Below the pieces are notes generated by a model. The model worked only from the letters and a program-made list of their open reading frames with translations. It ran no database searches and was not told where the DNA came from. A program made the translations under genes and the position numbers. Of a stretch of 6,939 nucleotides of DNA, positions 1 through 6,156 are shown in pieces; within the stretch, counting starts at the first letter, position 1, and the number at the start of each line of letters is the position of its first letter. The DNA is from a bacterium. Lineage in GTDB: Bacteria; Armatimonadota; Chthonomonadetes; Chthonomonadales; Chthonomonadaceae. The stretch is taken from assembly GCA_021805405.1 (NCBI GenBank), contig JAJZFK010000524.1, positions 1-6,939 on the forward strand. Direction: 5' to 3'.

Positions 1-2039
1 GGATAGCTGAACTACGCGCGATAATTGTACGTGCTAACAACGCCTATTATGTTGAAGACGCCCCTCTACTTTCAGATAGCGAATATGACGCGCTTGTGCT
101 GGAATTGCGCGAACTTGAGAAACAGCACCCTGAACTGGCTGGTGATAACTCGCCAACGGTGCAGGTGGGTGCTCCAGCAAGCCCCGCATTTGCACCGGTT
201 ACCCATGGGGTTCAGATGCTGTCGCTCGATAATGCCTTCTCCGTGGAGGATCTTGCTGCCTGGGAACAGCGCACTGTTAGGCTATTGGGACTAAGTGCAG
301 CTGAAATGATAGATTATGTGTGTGAACTAAAGATAGACGGCCTCAGTGTGTCCATTCTCTATGAAAATGGCGAATTTAAACGCGCTGCAACGCGGGGTGA
401 TGGCACCATTGGTGAAGACATTACAGCCAACGTCGCTACACTTAAATCTATTCCACATTCGCTGAATGGCCAACACGCCTTTCCTGCCAGGATTGAAATT
501 CGCGGTGAGGTGTTCCTGTCGCACCAGGAGTTCGCCAGAATAAACGAGTCCCTCGAGGAACGCGCTGGCAAGACGTTCGCCAACTGCCGAAACGCTGCTG
601 CAGGGTCGCTTCGTCAGAAGGATCCAACGGTTACTGCGCGTCGGAATCTCAACGCACTGTTCTACACAGTTGGTGAGGTATCTCCCTGGGATGTTAATAG
701 CCAGAGTGAGCTTTTAGCACAATATGCCGACTGGGGTATGCCAACCAACCCGCATGTTAGAAAATGCAAGGGGTTAGCAGAGGTCTCTCTGTTTGTGCAG
801 GAGTGGGAAACACGCAAGGAAGATCTGGACTATGACATTGATGGCGTCGTAATAAAGGTGGACTCATTTGCATTGCAGCGTGAACTTGGCCAGGTAAGCA
901 GGGCACCACGTTGGGCCATTGCCTACAAATACCCAGCTCTGCAGGTGCGCACACGAGTTGAGCGGATAGATGTGCAGGTGGGCCGTACAGGAGCGCTTAC
1001 GCCAGTTGCAATCCTTGCTCCTGTTGCTGTGGCAGGTGTCGTAGTTTCGCGCGCTACTCTTCACAATGAAGACGAAATACGTCGCAAGGATGTGCGAGTG
1101 GGTGATGTCGTAGTTGTACAGCGAGCGGGTGAGGTAATTCCCGAGGTAGTGGAGGTGGTTATCGCAGAGCGCCTCGGTGGTGAGCGAGAGTTTGAAATGC
1201 CTGCCAGCTGCCCCATTTGTGGGTCTCCTGTTGTACGCGTGCCAGGTGAGGCGGTGACAAGGTGCCCCAATCAAGCATGCCCCGCTCGCCAGCAACAGGT
1301 ATTAGAGCATTTTGTGTCGCGCGGTGCAATGGATATCGAGGGGCTGGGTACCCGTCACATTGAGCAGCTGCTTTCCACCGGCATAGTGCGAGACGCTGCC
1401 GACATATACGGCCTGACCGCTGAGAAGCTGGCTGCACTGGACCGCATGGGTGATAAACTTGCGACTCGCCTTTTGCAGAATATCCAGGCGAGTAAAACCA
1501 GGCCGCTGGAGAAATTAATATTTGCACTCTCCATTCGGCACATTGGTGAGCGCTCGGCCTCCATACTCGCCGCACATTTTGGTACACTAGATAACTTGCG
1601 CACTGCATCGGCCAAAGAGATCGCTGAAATACATGAAATTGGCCAGACCATGGCGGATTCTGTAGCCGCGTGGTTTGCCGACGCGCGGCACCAGGAGTTA
1701 CTCCAAAAGCTTTTAGAAGCAGGCGTTCGGCCCAAGGAGAGCGCATCTGCTCTGGTTTCCTCTAACCTTGCGGGCAAATCGTTTGTATTTACGGGTACCC
1801 TTACCAAGTTAAAGCGGGAGCAGGCCGAATACATGGTACGCACAATGGGCGGTCGTGCCTCGAGCAGCGTGAGCCGCTCGACCAGCTACTTAGTTGCGGG
1901 AGATGCCGCTGGCAGCAAACTGGAAAAAGCGCAGGAGCTTGGTGTAGCAGTACTCACCGAAGACGAGTTTCTCGCGCTTGTTGCCAATGGTTCTACCGCG
2001 CCGGCTACGCTTGAGCCAGGTGGCGAGGATGCGTTATGA
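1..2039 (+). CDS. ligA: NAD-dependent DNA ligase LigA, 5'-truncated by the window edge
   Basis: LigA seals nicks between 3'-OH and 5'-phosphate ends using NAD+ in replication and repair. The reading frame is open from base 3 and already encodes the start of domain Ia (YYVEDAPLLSDSEYD, the nicotinamide-binding region), so only a handful of N-terminal residues lie outside the window; the GTG at 96 is internal, not the start. About 678 residues are visible against about 670 for E. coli LigA. Domains in order: adenylation domain with catalytic Lys at 330-332 (CELKIDG), then YDIDGVVIK and RAPRWAIAYKYP; OB fold (GRTGALTPVA); a four-Cys zinc finger with Cys codons at 1209, 1218, 1263 and 1278; helix-hairpin-helix region (about 1290-1740); C-terminal BRCT domain (about 1767-1990, GKSFVFTGTL and GGRASSSVS). 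No key residue is missing. The stop codon overlaps a short ORF leading to minC, which suggests a shared transcript with the min genes. Confidence 0.97.
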   Translation, partial: IAELRAIIVRANNAYYVEDAPLLSDSEYDALVLELRELEKQHPELAGDNSPTVQVGAPASPAFAPVTHGVQMLSLDNAFSVEDLAAWEQRTVRLLGLSAAEMIDYVCELKIDGLSVSILYENGEFKRAATRGDGTIGEDITANVATLKSIPHSLNGQHAFPARIEIRGEVFLSHQEFARINESLEERAGKTFANCRNAAAGSLRQKDPTVTARRNLNALFYTVGEVSPWDVNSQSELLAQYADWGMPTNPHVRKCKGLAEVSLFVQEWETRKEDLDYDIDGVVIKVDSFALQRELGQVSRAPRWAIAYKYPALQVRTRVERIDVQVGRTGALTPVAILAPVAVAGVVVSRATLHNEDEIRRKDVRVGDVVVVQRAGEVIPEVVEVVIAERLGGEREFEMPASCPICGSPVVRVPGEAVTRCPNQACPARQQQVLEHFVSRGAMDIEGLGTRHIEQLLSTGIVRDAADIYGLTAEKLAALDRMGDKLATRLLQNIQASKTRPLEKLIFALSIRHIGERSASILAAHFGTLDNLRTASAKEIAEIHEIGQTMADSVAAWFADARHQELLQKLLEAGVRPKESASALVSSNLAGKSFVFTGTLTKLKREQAEYMVRTMGGRASSSVSRSTSYLVAGDAAGSKLEKAQELGVAVLTEDEFLALVANGSTAPATLEPGGEDAL

Positions 2040-2083
2040 AACCGTTCGTACGCGCGGCGGTATGCTTTGCGTTGTGGGAGTAA
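2036..2083 (+). CDS. Possible 15-aa upstream ORF between ligA and minC
   Basis: A short frame encodes MKPFVRAAVCFALWE. Its ATG overlaps the ligA stop as ATGA and is preceded by GAGG at 2025-2028 with 7-nt spacing, so it has a credible initiation site and could be coupled to ligA termination. It ends at TAA 2081-2083 and is in the same frame as minC, whose upstream open frame begins in the very next codon. The peptide has a basic start followed by hydrophobic residues, like the beginning of a signal peptide. I do not recognise it. It could be a translated leader that carries ribosomes to minC, the stub of a lost gene, or chance; 15 codons alone prove nothing. Confidence 0.25.
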   Translation: MKPFVRAAVCFALWE

Positions 2084-2085
2084 GT

Positions 2086-2092
2086 GGGAGGA
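2086..2092 (+). promoter_or_regulatory. Shine-Dalgarno of minC, supports a TTG start
   Basis: GGGAGGA lies 6 nt upstream of TTG at 2099, an ideal spacing. The competing in-frame GTG at 2084 has only GGGAG (2076-2080) with 3-nt spacing, and the real SD would then lie inside the coding region. The ATG at 2094 is out of frame and stops at once. This decides the start in favour of TTG. Confidence 0.6.
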
Positions 2093-2098
2093 TATGAA

Positions 2099-2788
2099 TT
2101 GAATCAGGTAGAATTAACACCCTGGCATAATGGACTCTTAATGGAGCTGTTGCTCACCGTGCCTGTAGACGGAAGTTGGGAAGAGGCACGATCGCATATT
2201 TCAGGATGTCTGGAAGCTCACAAGGCCACGTATGTGGGCCGCGGCGCAATAGTAACTGTAGACATTGCTAATCGGGCAATTAGCGCGGACGAGATCCTTG
2301 CGATGCAAGATCTGCTTCTTGCCCAGTTCGGTCTGCAGCTAATTTCTCTTGTCTGTACGGATCGATCTGCGCAGGCGGCCGCAAAAGAACTGGGCATAAC
2401 CAACTATATGCTTCCCCCTGGTTCTAAGGTTGATACGGCAGTTGCTGCTACGCCTCTATCAGGCAGCAATGCGCTCTATGTAACATCCACTGTACGGTCC
2501 GGCCAGCGTGTCGTTCACGGCGGTCATATCGTTATAAGTGGCGACGTAAACAGTGGCGCGGAAATCATCGCTACGGGTGATATCATGGTGTTTGGCACTT
2601 TGCGCGGCTTGGCTCATGCAGGCTGCCAGGGTGATGAGAATTCTCGCATTGTAGCGGGAAGCATGCGCCCGCAACAACTGCGCATTGCCTCGCAGATTGC
2701 TCGCGCACCAGAGAACAATGAGAAGGATGCACGTCGTCCAGAAGTAGCACGCATTGAAAATGGTGCCATACAGGTATTTCCGGCCTAG
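2099..2788 (+). CDS. minC: Septum site-determining protein MinC
   Basis: MinC is the FtsZ inhibitor of the Min system. Carried to the membrane by MinD-ATP, it blocks Z-ring assembly away from midcell. From the TTG start the product is 229 aa, close to the usual size (E. coli 231). The N-terminal FtsZ-inhibitory domain spans about residues 1-100. A short linker rich in Pro, Ala and Ser follows, then the beta-helical C-terminal MinD-binding domain (about 120-229), with the hallmark VRSGQRV, SGAEIIATGDI, VFGTLRGLAHAG and a final ENGAIQVFPA. The stretch SQIARAPE and the PEVARIENG ending differ from the E. coli type and resemble MinC of non-enterobacterial phyla. A 234-aa form from GTG 2084 is possible. 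minD follows after 42 nt and no promoter is visible before minC, so it probably belongs to a ligA-minC-minD transcript. Confidence 0.93.
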   Translation: MNQVELTPWHNGLLMELLLTVPVDGSWEEARSHISGCLEAHKATYVGRGAIVTVDIANRAISADEILAMQDLLLAQFGLQLISLVCTDRSAQAAAKELGITNYMLPPGSKVDTAVAATPLSGSNALYVTSTVRSGQRVVHGGHIVISGDVNSGAEIIATGDIMVFGTLRGLAHAGCQGDENSRIVAGSMRPQQLRIASQIARAPENNEKDARRPEVARIENGAIQVFPA

Positions 2789-2830
2789 GCAGCAAGGGTT
2801 TTGATTAACTGGAGGGAGCTCGTTAAAACT

Positions 2831-3643
2831 ATGTCGGATGACGTACGCGTTATTGTCATTACCTCGGGTAAGGGCGGAGTGGGAAAGACCACAACCACGG
2901 CCAACGTAGGGATGGCGCTGGCCGCACAAGGTGAAAAGGTTGCCTTGATGGACGCCGATATAGGCCTGCGCAATCTTGACCTTGCGCTTGGCCTTGAAAA
3001 CAGGATTGTTTACGATGTTATTGATGTAGTCGAAGGTAGGGCTAGGCTAAAGCAGGCGCTCATTCGCGACAAGCGCATGCAGAATCTCGCGATGCTTCCC
3101 GCTGCACAAACTCGTGACAAAAGCGCAGTAAGTGCCACACAGATGAAACAGGTAGTGGAAGATTTGAAGGCAGAAGGCTTCACGTTCATTCTAATTGATT
3201 GCCCTGCGGGCATTGAGCAGGGTTTCAAAAATGCAACAGCAGGAGCTACAGAAGCGATTGTAGTGACAAATCCAGAGATGGCATCTGTAAGAGATGCCGA
3301 TAGGATTATTGGTTTGCTGGAGGCAGAAGGCCTTAGAGACCCTATGCTTATTGTGAACAGACTGCGAATTAAGATGGTTGAGAGTCAAGATATGCTCTCG
3401 GTGGGTGACGTTCAAGAGGTTCTCGGCAACTCCGTGAAGCTTTTGGGCGTGGTGCCAGATGATAATACTATCATTACGTCTACCAATCGTGGGGAGCCAG
3501 TCGCGCTCCTGAAGGAGAGCATTGCAGGGCAGGCTTATAGAAACGTGGCGCGAAGACTGCTAGGCGAGCAGGTGCCATTTCTCGATCTAGGCGAGCGAGA
3601 TAGCCTGTTCGGTCGGATAAAAAAGCTTTTCACATCCAAGTAA
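2831..3643 (+). CDS. minD: Septum site-determining ATPase MinD
   Basis: MinD is a ParA/Mrp-type ATPase that dimerises with ATP, binds the membrane, recruits MinC, and is released when MinE stimulates hydrolysis. From ATG 2831 the product is 270 aa, identical in length to E. coli MinD. It shows the deviant Walker A SGKGGVGKTT (residues 12-21, signature Lys14 and Lys19), DADIGLRNLDLALG (41-54), Walker B LIDCPAGIEQG (121-131), NPEMASVRDADRI (147-159), STNRGEP (217-223) and a C-terminal amphipathic membrane-targeting helix, LFGRIKKLF (259-267). The IVNRLR, GVVPDD and STNRGEP stretches are of the Bacillus/cyanobacterial type. The upstream in-frame TTG at 2801 is rejected because GGAGGGAG (2811-2818) would be inside the gene and MinD starts just before the P-loop strand; the SD-to-ATG gap of 12 nt is rather long. 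Confidence 0.97.
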   Translation: MSDDVRVIVITSGKGGVGKTTTTANVGMALAAQGEKVALMDADIGLRNLDLALGLENRIVYDVIDVVEGRARLKQALIRDKRMQNLAMLPAAQTRDKSAVSATQMKQVVEDLKAEGFTFILIDCPAGIEQGFKNATAGATEAIVVTNPEMASVRDADRIIGLLEAEGLRDPMLIVNRLRIKMVESQDMLSVGDVQEVLGNSVKLLGVVPDDNTIITSTNRGEPVALLKESIAGQAYRNVARRLLGEQVPFLDLGERDSLFGRIKKLFTSK

Positions 3644-3657
3644 TATTGTGTTATGAT
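3629..3657 (+). promoter_or_regulatory. Predicted sigma70 promoter for minE, overlapping the end of minD
   Basis: -35 TTCACA (3629-3634, 5 of 6 consensus) and -10 TATGAT (3652-3657, 5 of 6) are separated by exactly 17 bp, and TGT precedes the -10 as an extended -10 element. Predicted +1 is about 3664. It straddles the minD stop (3641-3643) and points to minE, giving a leader of about 149 nt. Prediction by eye only, but the match is much better than chance background in the window. Confidence 0.6.
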
Positions 3658-3663
3658 ATTCTA

Positions 3664-3744
3664 ATGCCATTGGTATTCAGGCGGTTAAATGGCCTTTATA
3701 ACCTAAACCATAACATGATGCTGGAACTAGTAGAAGGGTATTGA
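3664..3744 (+). CDS. Possible 26-aa ORF, leaderless if the promoter is right
   Basis: The ORF runs from ATG at 3664 to TGA at 3742-3744 and encodes 26 residues starting MPLVFRRLNGLY and ending LELVEGY. There is no Shine-Dalgarno, but the ATG coincides with the +1 predicted from the promoter at 3629-3657, so translation could only be leaderless. I do not recognise the peptide. It may be chance coding in the minE leader. Confidence 0.12.
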   Translation: MPLVFRRLNGLYNLNHNMMLELVEGY

Positions 3745-3758
3745 AGCAGCCGATACCC
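3736..3758 (+). repeat. Small hairpin in the minE leader
   Basis: GGGTAT (3736-3741) and ATACCC (3753-3758) form a 6-bp stem with an 11-nt loop. No T-run follows, so it is not an intrinsic terminator. It overlaps the stop of the 26-codon ORF and could stabilise or pause the leader RNA. Confidence 0.3.
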
Positions 3759-3775
3759 GGAATTCAAACAATTAA

Positions 3776-3820
3776 ATGAAATTGATCGTTCATAAAACGG
3801 AGAACAGCGACCATGTCTAA
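3776..3820 (+). CDS. Possible 14-aa ORF overlapping the minE start
   Basis: ATG 3776 opens MKLIVHKTENSDHV and stops at TAA 3818-3820, so it overlaps the first eight bases of minE in another frame. Ribosomes ending here would be within a few bases of the minE ATG, a geometry suited to reinitiation. The minE SD (GGAG, 3799-3802) lies inside it. Its own SD is weak (GGA near 3759, too far). The case rests on geometry alone. Confidence 0.15.
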   Translation: MKLIVHKTENSDHV

Positions 3821-4100
3821 TACCTGGTTTAACCGATTGCTAGGAAGATCCGGCCCTACACCCCGTGCATGTGCCAAAGAGCGCCTGCTTGGTGTTGTTA
3901 TTGAGGACAGGTCGGCAATACCTGCGTCCGTGTTAGAGCTTGTACGGCTTGAAATTGTAGAGGTAGTCAAAAAATATCTCATAATAGACGAACAAGCTGT
4001 AGACGTAAAGCTTGAAAAAGACGACGACGGCACATATGCGCTTGTTTCGCACGTGGTTTCACGCGGGGTTCGGAAGAAAGAGGGTATGCCGGCTCTCTAA
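3813..4100 (+). CDS. minE: Cell division topological specificity factor MinE
   Basis: MinE binds membrane-attached MinD, displaces MinC and triggers ATP hydrolysis, producing the oscillation or gradient that keeps MinC off midcell. The 95-aa product (E. coli 88) starts with a short amphipathic membrane-contact helix (MSNTWFNRLLGR), then the MinD-binding segment with the family motif AKERL (residues 21-25) followed by LGVVIEDRS, then the beta-rich topological-specificity domain with LEIVEVVKKYLIID (46-59) and VDVKLEKDDDG. The basic tail RKKEGMPAL is not conserved in the E. coli protein. The start is set by GGAG at 3799-3802, 10 nt upstream. Unlike most min operons, minE is 169 nt from minD and has its own predicted promoter. 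It ends 12 nt from the end of the convergent cyclase gene. Confidence 0.93.
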   Translation: MSNTWFNRLLGRSGPTPRACAKERLLGVVIEDRSAIPASVLELVRLEIVEVVKKYLIIDEQAVDVKLEKDDDGTYALVSHVVSRGVRKKEGMPAL

Positions 4101-4112
4101 GGTGCCATAATT

Positions 4113-5606
4113 TCAGGAATTTTCAGGGTACTCCGCCCGGCCTTCCGCAGCTGGCTGCAACGATACCACCGCAAACATTCCGCTCCGTAGCTGAGGGTCT
4201 AGAAGACCATAGTGGCGGACGCAGTTTCTGCCGGATTTTTTAGCGGCGTAAAGAGCTGCGTCGGCCTGGCGAACAAGCATTCGCCGGTCGGTGACATCGT
4301 ATTCAATAGATGAAGCACCGAAACTTGCGGTAATGTGGTCGCCGTCAAATGTCGATTCTATCATGCGACGAAACCGCTCGGCTTGCGCAAGAGCGCCAGC
4401 CTGATCGGTACCGGGAAGAATTACTGCAAACTCTTCACCACCATATCTTGCAACAACGTCACTACCCCGCACCCTTTCGTTAAGAAGCGCACCAACTGCC
4501 TGCAAAATGCCGTCTCCTGCCTGGTGTCCACGGGTATCGTTCACCTGCTTAAATCCGTCCAGGTCAATTAACAATAGCGACAACGGCACGTTCTGGCCAA
4601 CTGCATACTGAAACGCGTGTTCGAGCTCCTCCTGAAATGCTCTGTGATTAAACAGGCCCGTAAGGTGATCGGTAAGTGCAAGATCTTCCAGCGTTGTGTT
4701 CGCAGAGCGGAGCCTTCGCAGTCGCCGTGTTAGTTTCTGGTTTCGACGGTGCATATAGGCAATATGGTCGGCCAGAGGCTGTTCCAGGCGCTTACGCTCG
4801 CTGATATCGCGCGCTACCCCCTGAAAACCGAGCACGTGGCGCCCCTCGCGTAGTAACTGTACATTCTGTCCTACCCACGTTTCACGGCCATCGCGTGAAC
4901 GAATAGGAAATTCCAGGTAAGTATTTGGAAGGCGGCGCATTGCCTGATTGATATAGAAGGTTTGAACCGTGTACTGATAATCACTTCTCACCAGGTCTGA
5001 GTAGTGAAAAGATCGAAGTTCATCTGCGGAACAGCCAAAGTGGCGCAAGAAAGCCGGGTTGGCCAGGAGAAAATATCCCCGAATATCTGTTCTATATATT
5101 AGATCTGCCGCGGTCTCTACTATGTGGCGGTAACTTTGGTCAATTCGGTGCTGGACACCACGTGACACAGTCTCCTGACTGGTTTCTGTAACGTCCCACT
5201 GAACCAGGGTGCGGCCAGGAAGCCGCACTGCACTGGATGTAACTTCTACCGAACGTACATCTCCGCAGGGCAGGATGTGTTTGGTTCGTCGGCGTGGTAT
5301 GGAGAATTGTGAGCCTCGCGGTACCAACTGTCCGATATCCGTATCGATATCGGTGATTGGGGTGCGTAATAACACGTCGCGGTCTACACCATAAAAGGTG
5401 GCCGCCGAATCGTTTGCATCGAGAATAGTTCCGGTATCCGCATCAATAAGAAGTCTGGGCAGTACCGATGCCTCAAAAATCAAACGATAGGGGACCGTGG
5501 CGTCTGGGATATGTAATGCGGCCTGCGAAGTTGCCCGCAATGCTGCATTTTCACGCCCAAGTTCTTCTATTCTCTTCAATATCTCTTGAAGAGCGTCGTT
5601 TCCCAT
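4113..5606 (-). CDS. Soluble PAS-PAS-GGDEF diguanylate cyclase
   Basis: This enzyme predictably makes cyclic di-GMP from two GTP in response to a signal sensed by its PAS domains. The 497-aa product (from ATG 5606) opens with a short coiled coil (LQEILKRIEELGRENAALRA), then PAS 1 (about 38-143), PAS 2 (about 158-274, with an RDGRETWVGQ and GVARDISERKRLE ending typical of PAS-PAC), a basic coiled linker (275-307) and GGDEF (308-464). The catalytic signature is GGEEF (389-393), the metal/GTP motif DLDGFKQVND (348-357) is intact, and the inhibitory I-site RGSD (380-383) is present five residues before GGEEF, so an active, product-inhibited cyclase is expected. There is no membrane segment, signal peptide or EAL domain. 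An upstream TTG (5645) would add 13 residues; neither start has a well-placed SD, since the nearest GGAG is about 18 nt from the TTG. The bound ligand cannot be told. Confidence 0.93.
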   Translation of the reverse strand: MGNDALQEILKRIEELGRENAALRATSQAALHIPDATVPYRLIFEASVLPRLLIDADTGTILDANDSAATFYGVDRDVLLRTPITDIDTDIGQLVPRGSQFSIPRRRTKHILPCGDVRSVEVTSSAVRLPGRTLVQWDVTETSQETVSRGVQHRIDQSYRHIVETAADLIYRTDIRGYFLLANPAFLRHFGCSADELRSFHYSDLVRSDYQYTVQTFYINQAMRRLPNTYLEFPIRSRDGRETWVGQNVQLLREGRHVLGFQGVARDISERKRLEQPLADHIAYMHRRNQKLTRRLRRLRSANTTLEDLALTDHLTGLFNHRAFQEELEHAFQYAVGQNVPLSLLLIDLDGFKQVNDTRGHQAGDGILQAVGALLNERVRGSDVVARYGGEEFAVILPGTDQAGALAQAERFRRMIESTFDGDHITASFGASSIEYDVTDRRMLVRQADAALYAAKKSGRNCVRHYGLLDPQLRSGMFAVVSLQPAAEGRAEYPENS

Positions 5607-5740
5607 AGCGCGGTTTGTCGCACGAAGCAAATATTTACTTGCCAACCGTTCGCTTCGTAGTGTCTCCTGCGACAGCGATATTGAGGGCCGCCGCCGCCAA
5701 ACAGGATTTTACAACGATTCCCCACGCTGTTTGCCAGTCA

Positions 5741-5804
5741 ATTTCACGCCATCAAACCAGCCCTCGGGAGGGGTCGAAGGGCAGACAGTACTTCAGTGTG
5801 AAAT
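5741..5804 (-). other. Nested inverted repeats in the cyclase leader
   Basis: An outer 7-bp perfect inverted repeat, ATTTCAC (5741-5747) with GTGAAAT (5798-5804), encloses an inner stem, GCCCTCG (5760-5766) with CGAAGGGC (5775-5782; 7 bp, one bulge, 8-nt loop). A competing perfect palindrome CCCTC-GG-GAGGG lies at 5761-5772. On the cyclase transcript predicted from 5818 this forms a two-level stem about 140 nt before the start codon. CCATCAAA is repeated directly at 5749-5756 and 5807-5814. It may be a structured RNA leader or a protein-binding site; no known riboswitch class is recognised. Confidence 0.35.
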
Positions 5805-5824
5805 GACCATCAAAAGGCAAATCA

Positions 5825-5853
5825 ATTATAACATGCAAGGTGGCAATTCGCAA
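5825..5853 (-). promoter_or_regulatory. Predicted sigma70 promoter for the cyclase gene
   Basis: Read on the - strand: -35 TTGCGA (5853-5848, 4 of 6), 17-bp spacer, -10 TATAAT (5830-5825, perfect) preceded by TGT (extended -10). Predicted +1 is about 5818, leaving a 5' leader of about 212 nt to ATG 5606. It shares its -10 architecture (TGT then TATRAT) with the minE promoter. On the opposite strand TATAAC overlaps the same bases, but its -35 is weak. Confidence 0.6.
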
Positions 5854-5893
5854 TAGATGATTCGGTTATTTCTACCTTCTGTCGGGGCGGCAT

Positions 5894-5924
5894 GTAACAA
5901 AAACCATTAATTGCGTAATGTTAC
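5894..5924. repeat. Bulged inverted repeat
   Basis: CATTA (5905-5909) pairs with TAATG (5916-5920) around a 6-nt loop, and the stem is extended by GTAA (5894-5897) with TTAC (5921-5924) across a 7-nt one-sided bulge. Together 9 bp, AT-rich. Function unknown. Confidence 0.3.
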
Positions 5925-6156
5925 CAAGAACCTCGGTATTGCTACGATTGCCAGATGTTTTAGGAGCCTTTACGGAAGTGGCAACTTCTTAATACGAATT
6001 CTACAGTTTCGCAGTAGATCTGCACCATATCAATCTGCTGCCCATAGCATGTATGATAAAATAATAAACAATAGGGTCACGTCCAGGCAGTGGCACGTTG
6101 TTTACGGGAGGCCTAGCGTTTACCCGGTCTGGATGAGGTAATTAACTATAGGGATA

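Noticed and set aside
96..98. GTG at 96 as the ligA start
   Set aside because: Upstream codons in the same frame encode conserved LigA domain Ia (YYVEDAP...SDSEYD), so the true start is outside the window.
1159..1746. 195-codon open frame on the - strand inside ligA
   Set aside because: Shadow frame over the zinc-finger and HhH region of a clearly coding ligA; no recognisable protein.
2801..2830. N-terminal extension of MinD from TTG 2801
   Set aside because: It would put the GGAGGGAG Shine-Dalgarno inside the gene and add ten residues not found in MinD, whose P-loop strand starts close to the N-terminus.
2459..2929. 156-codon open frame on the - strand over minC and minD
   Set aside because: Antisense to two conserved genes, with no motif or SD support.
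5826..5832. Divergent + strand promoter TATAAC with ATGACC upstream
   Set aside because: The -35 is weak, the spacing is 18 bp, and no gene lies downstream; it probably only mirrors the TATAAT of the - strand promoter.
5655..5900. sigma54 promoter for the cyclase
   Set aside because: TTGCCACCTTGCAT and TGGCAA strings do not give GG-N10-GC spacing in either direction; the TATAAT promoter fits better.
5911..6141. 76-codon open frame on the + strand in the gene-poor region
   Set aside because: TTG start without SD, no family motif, random-looking composition; expected by chance in 600 bp.
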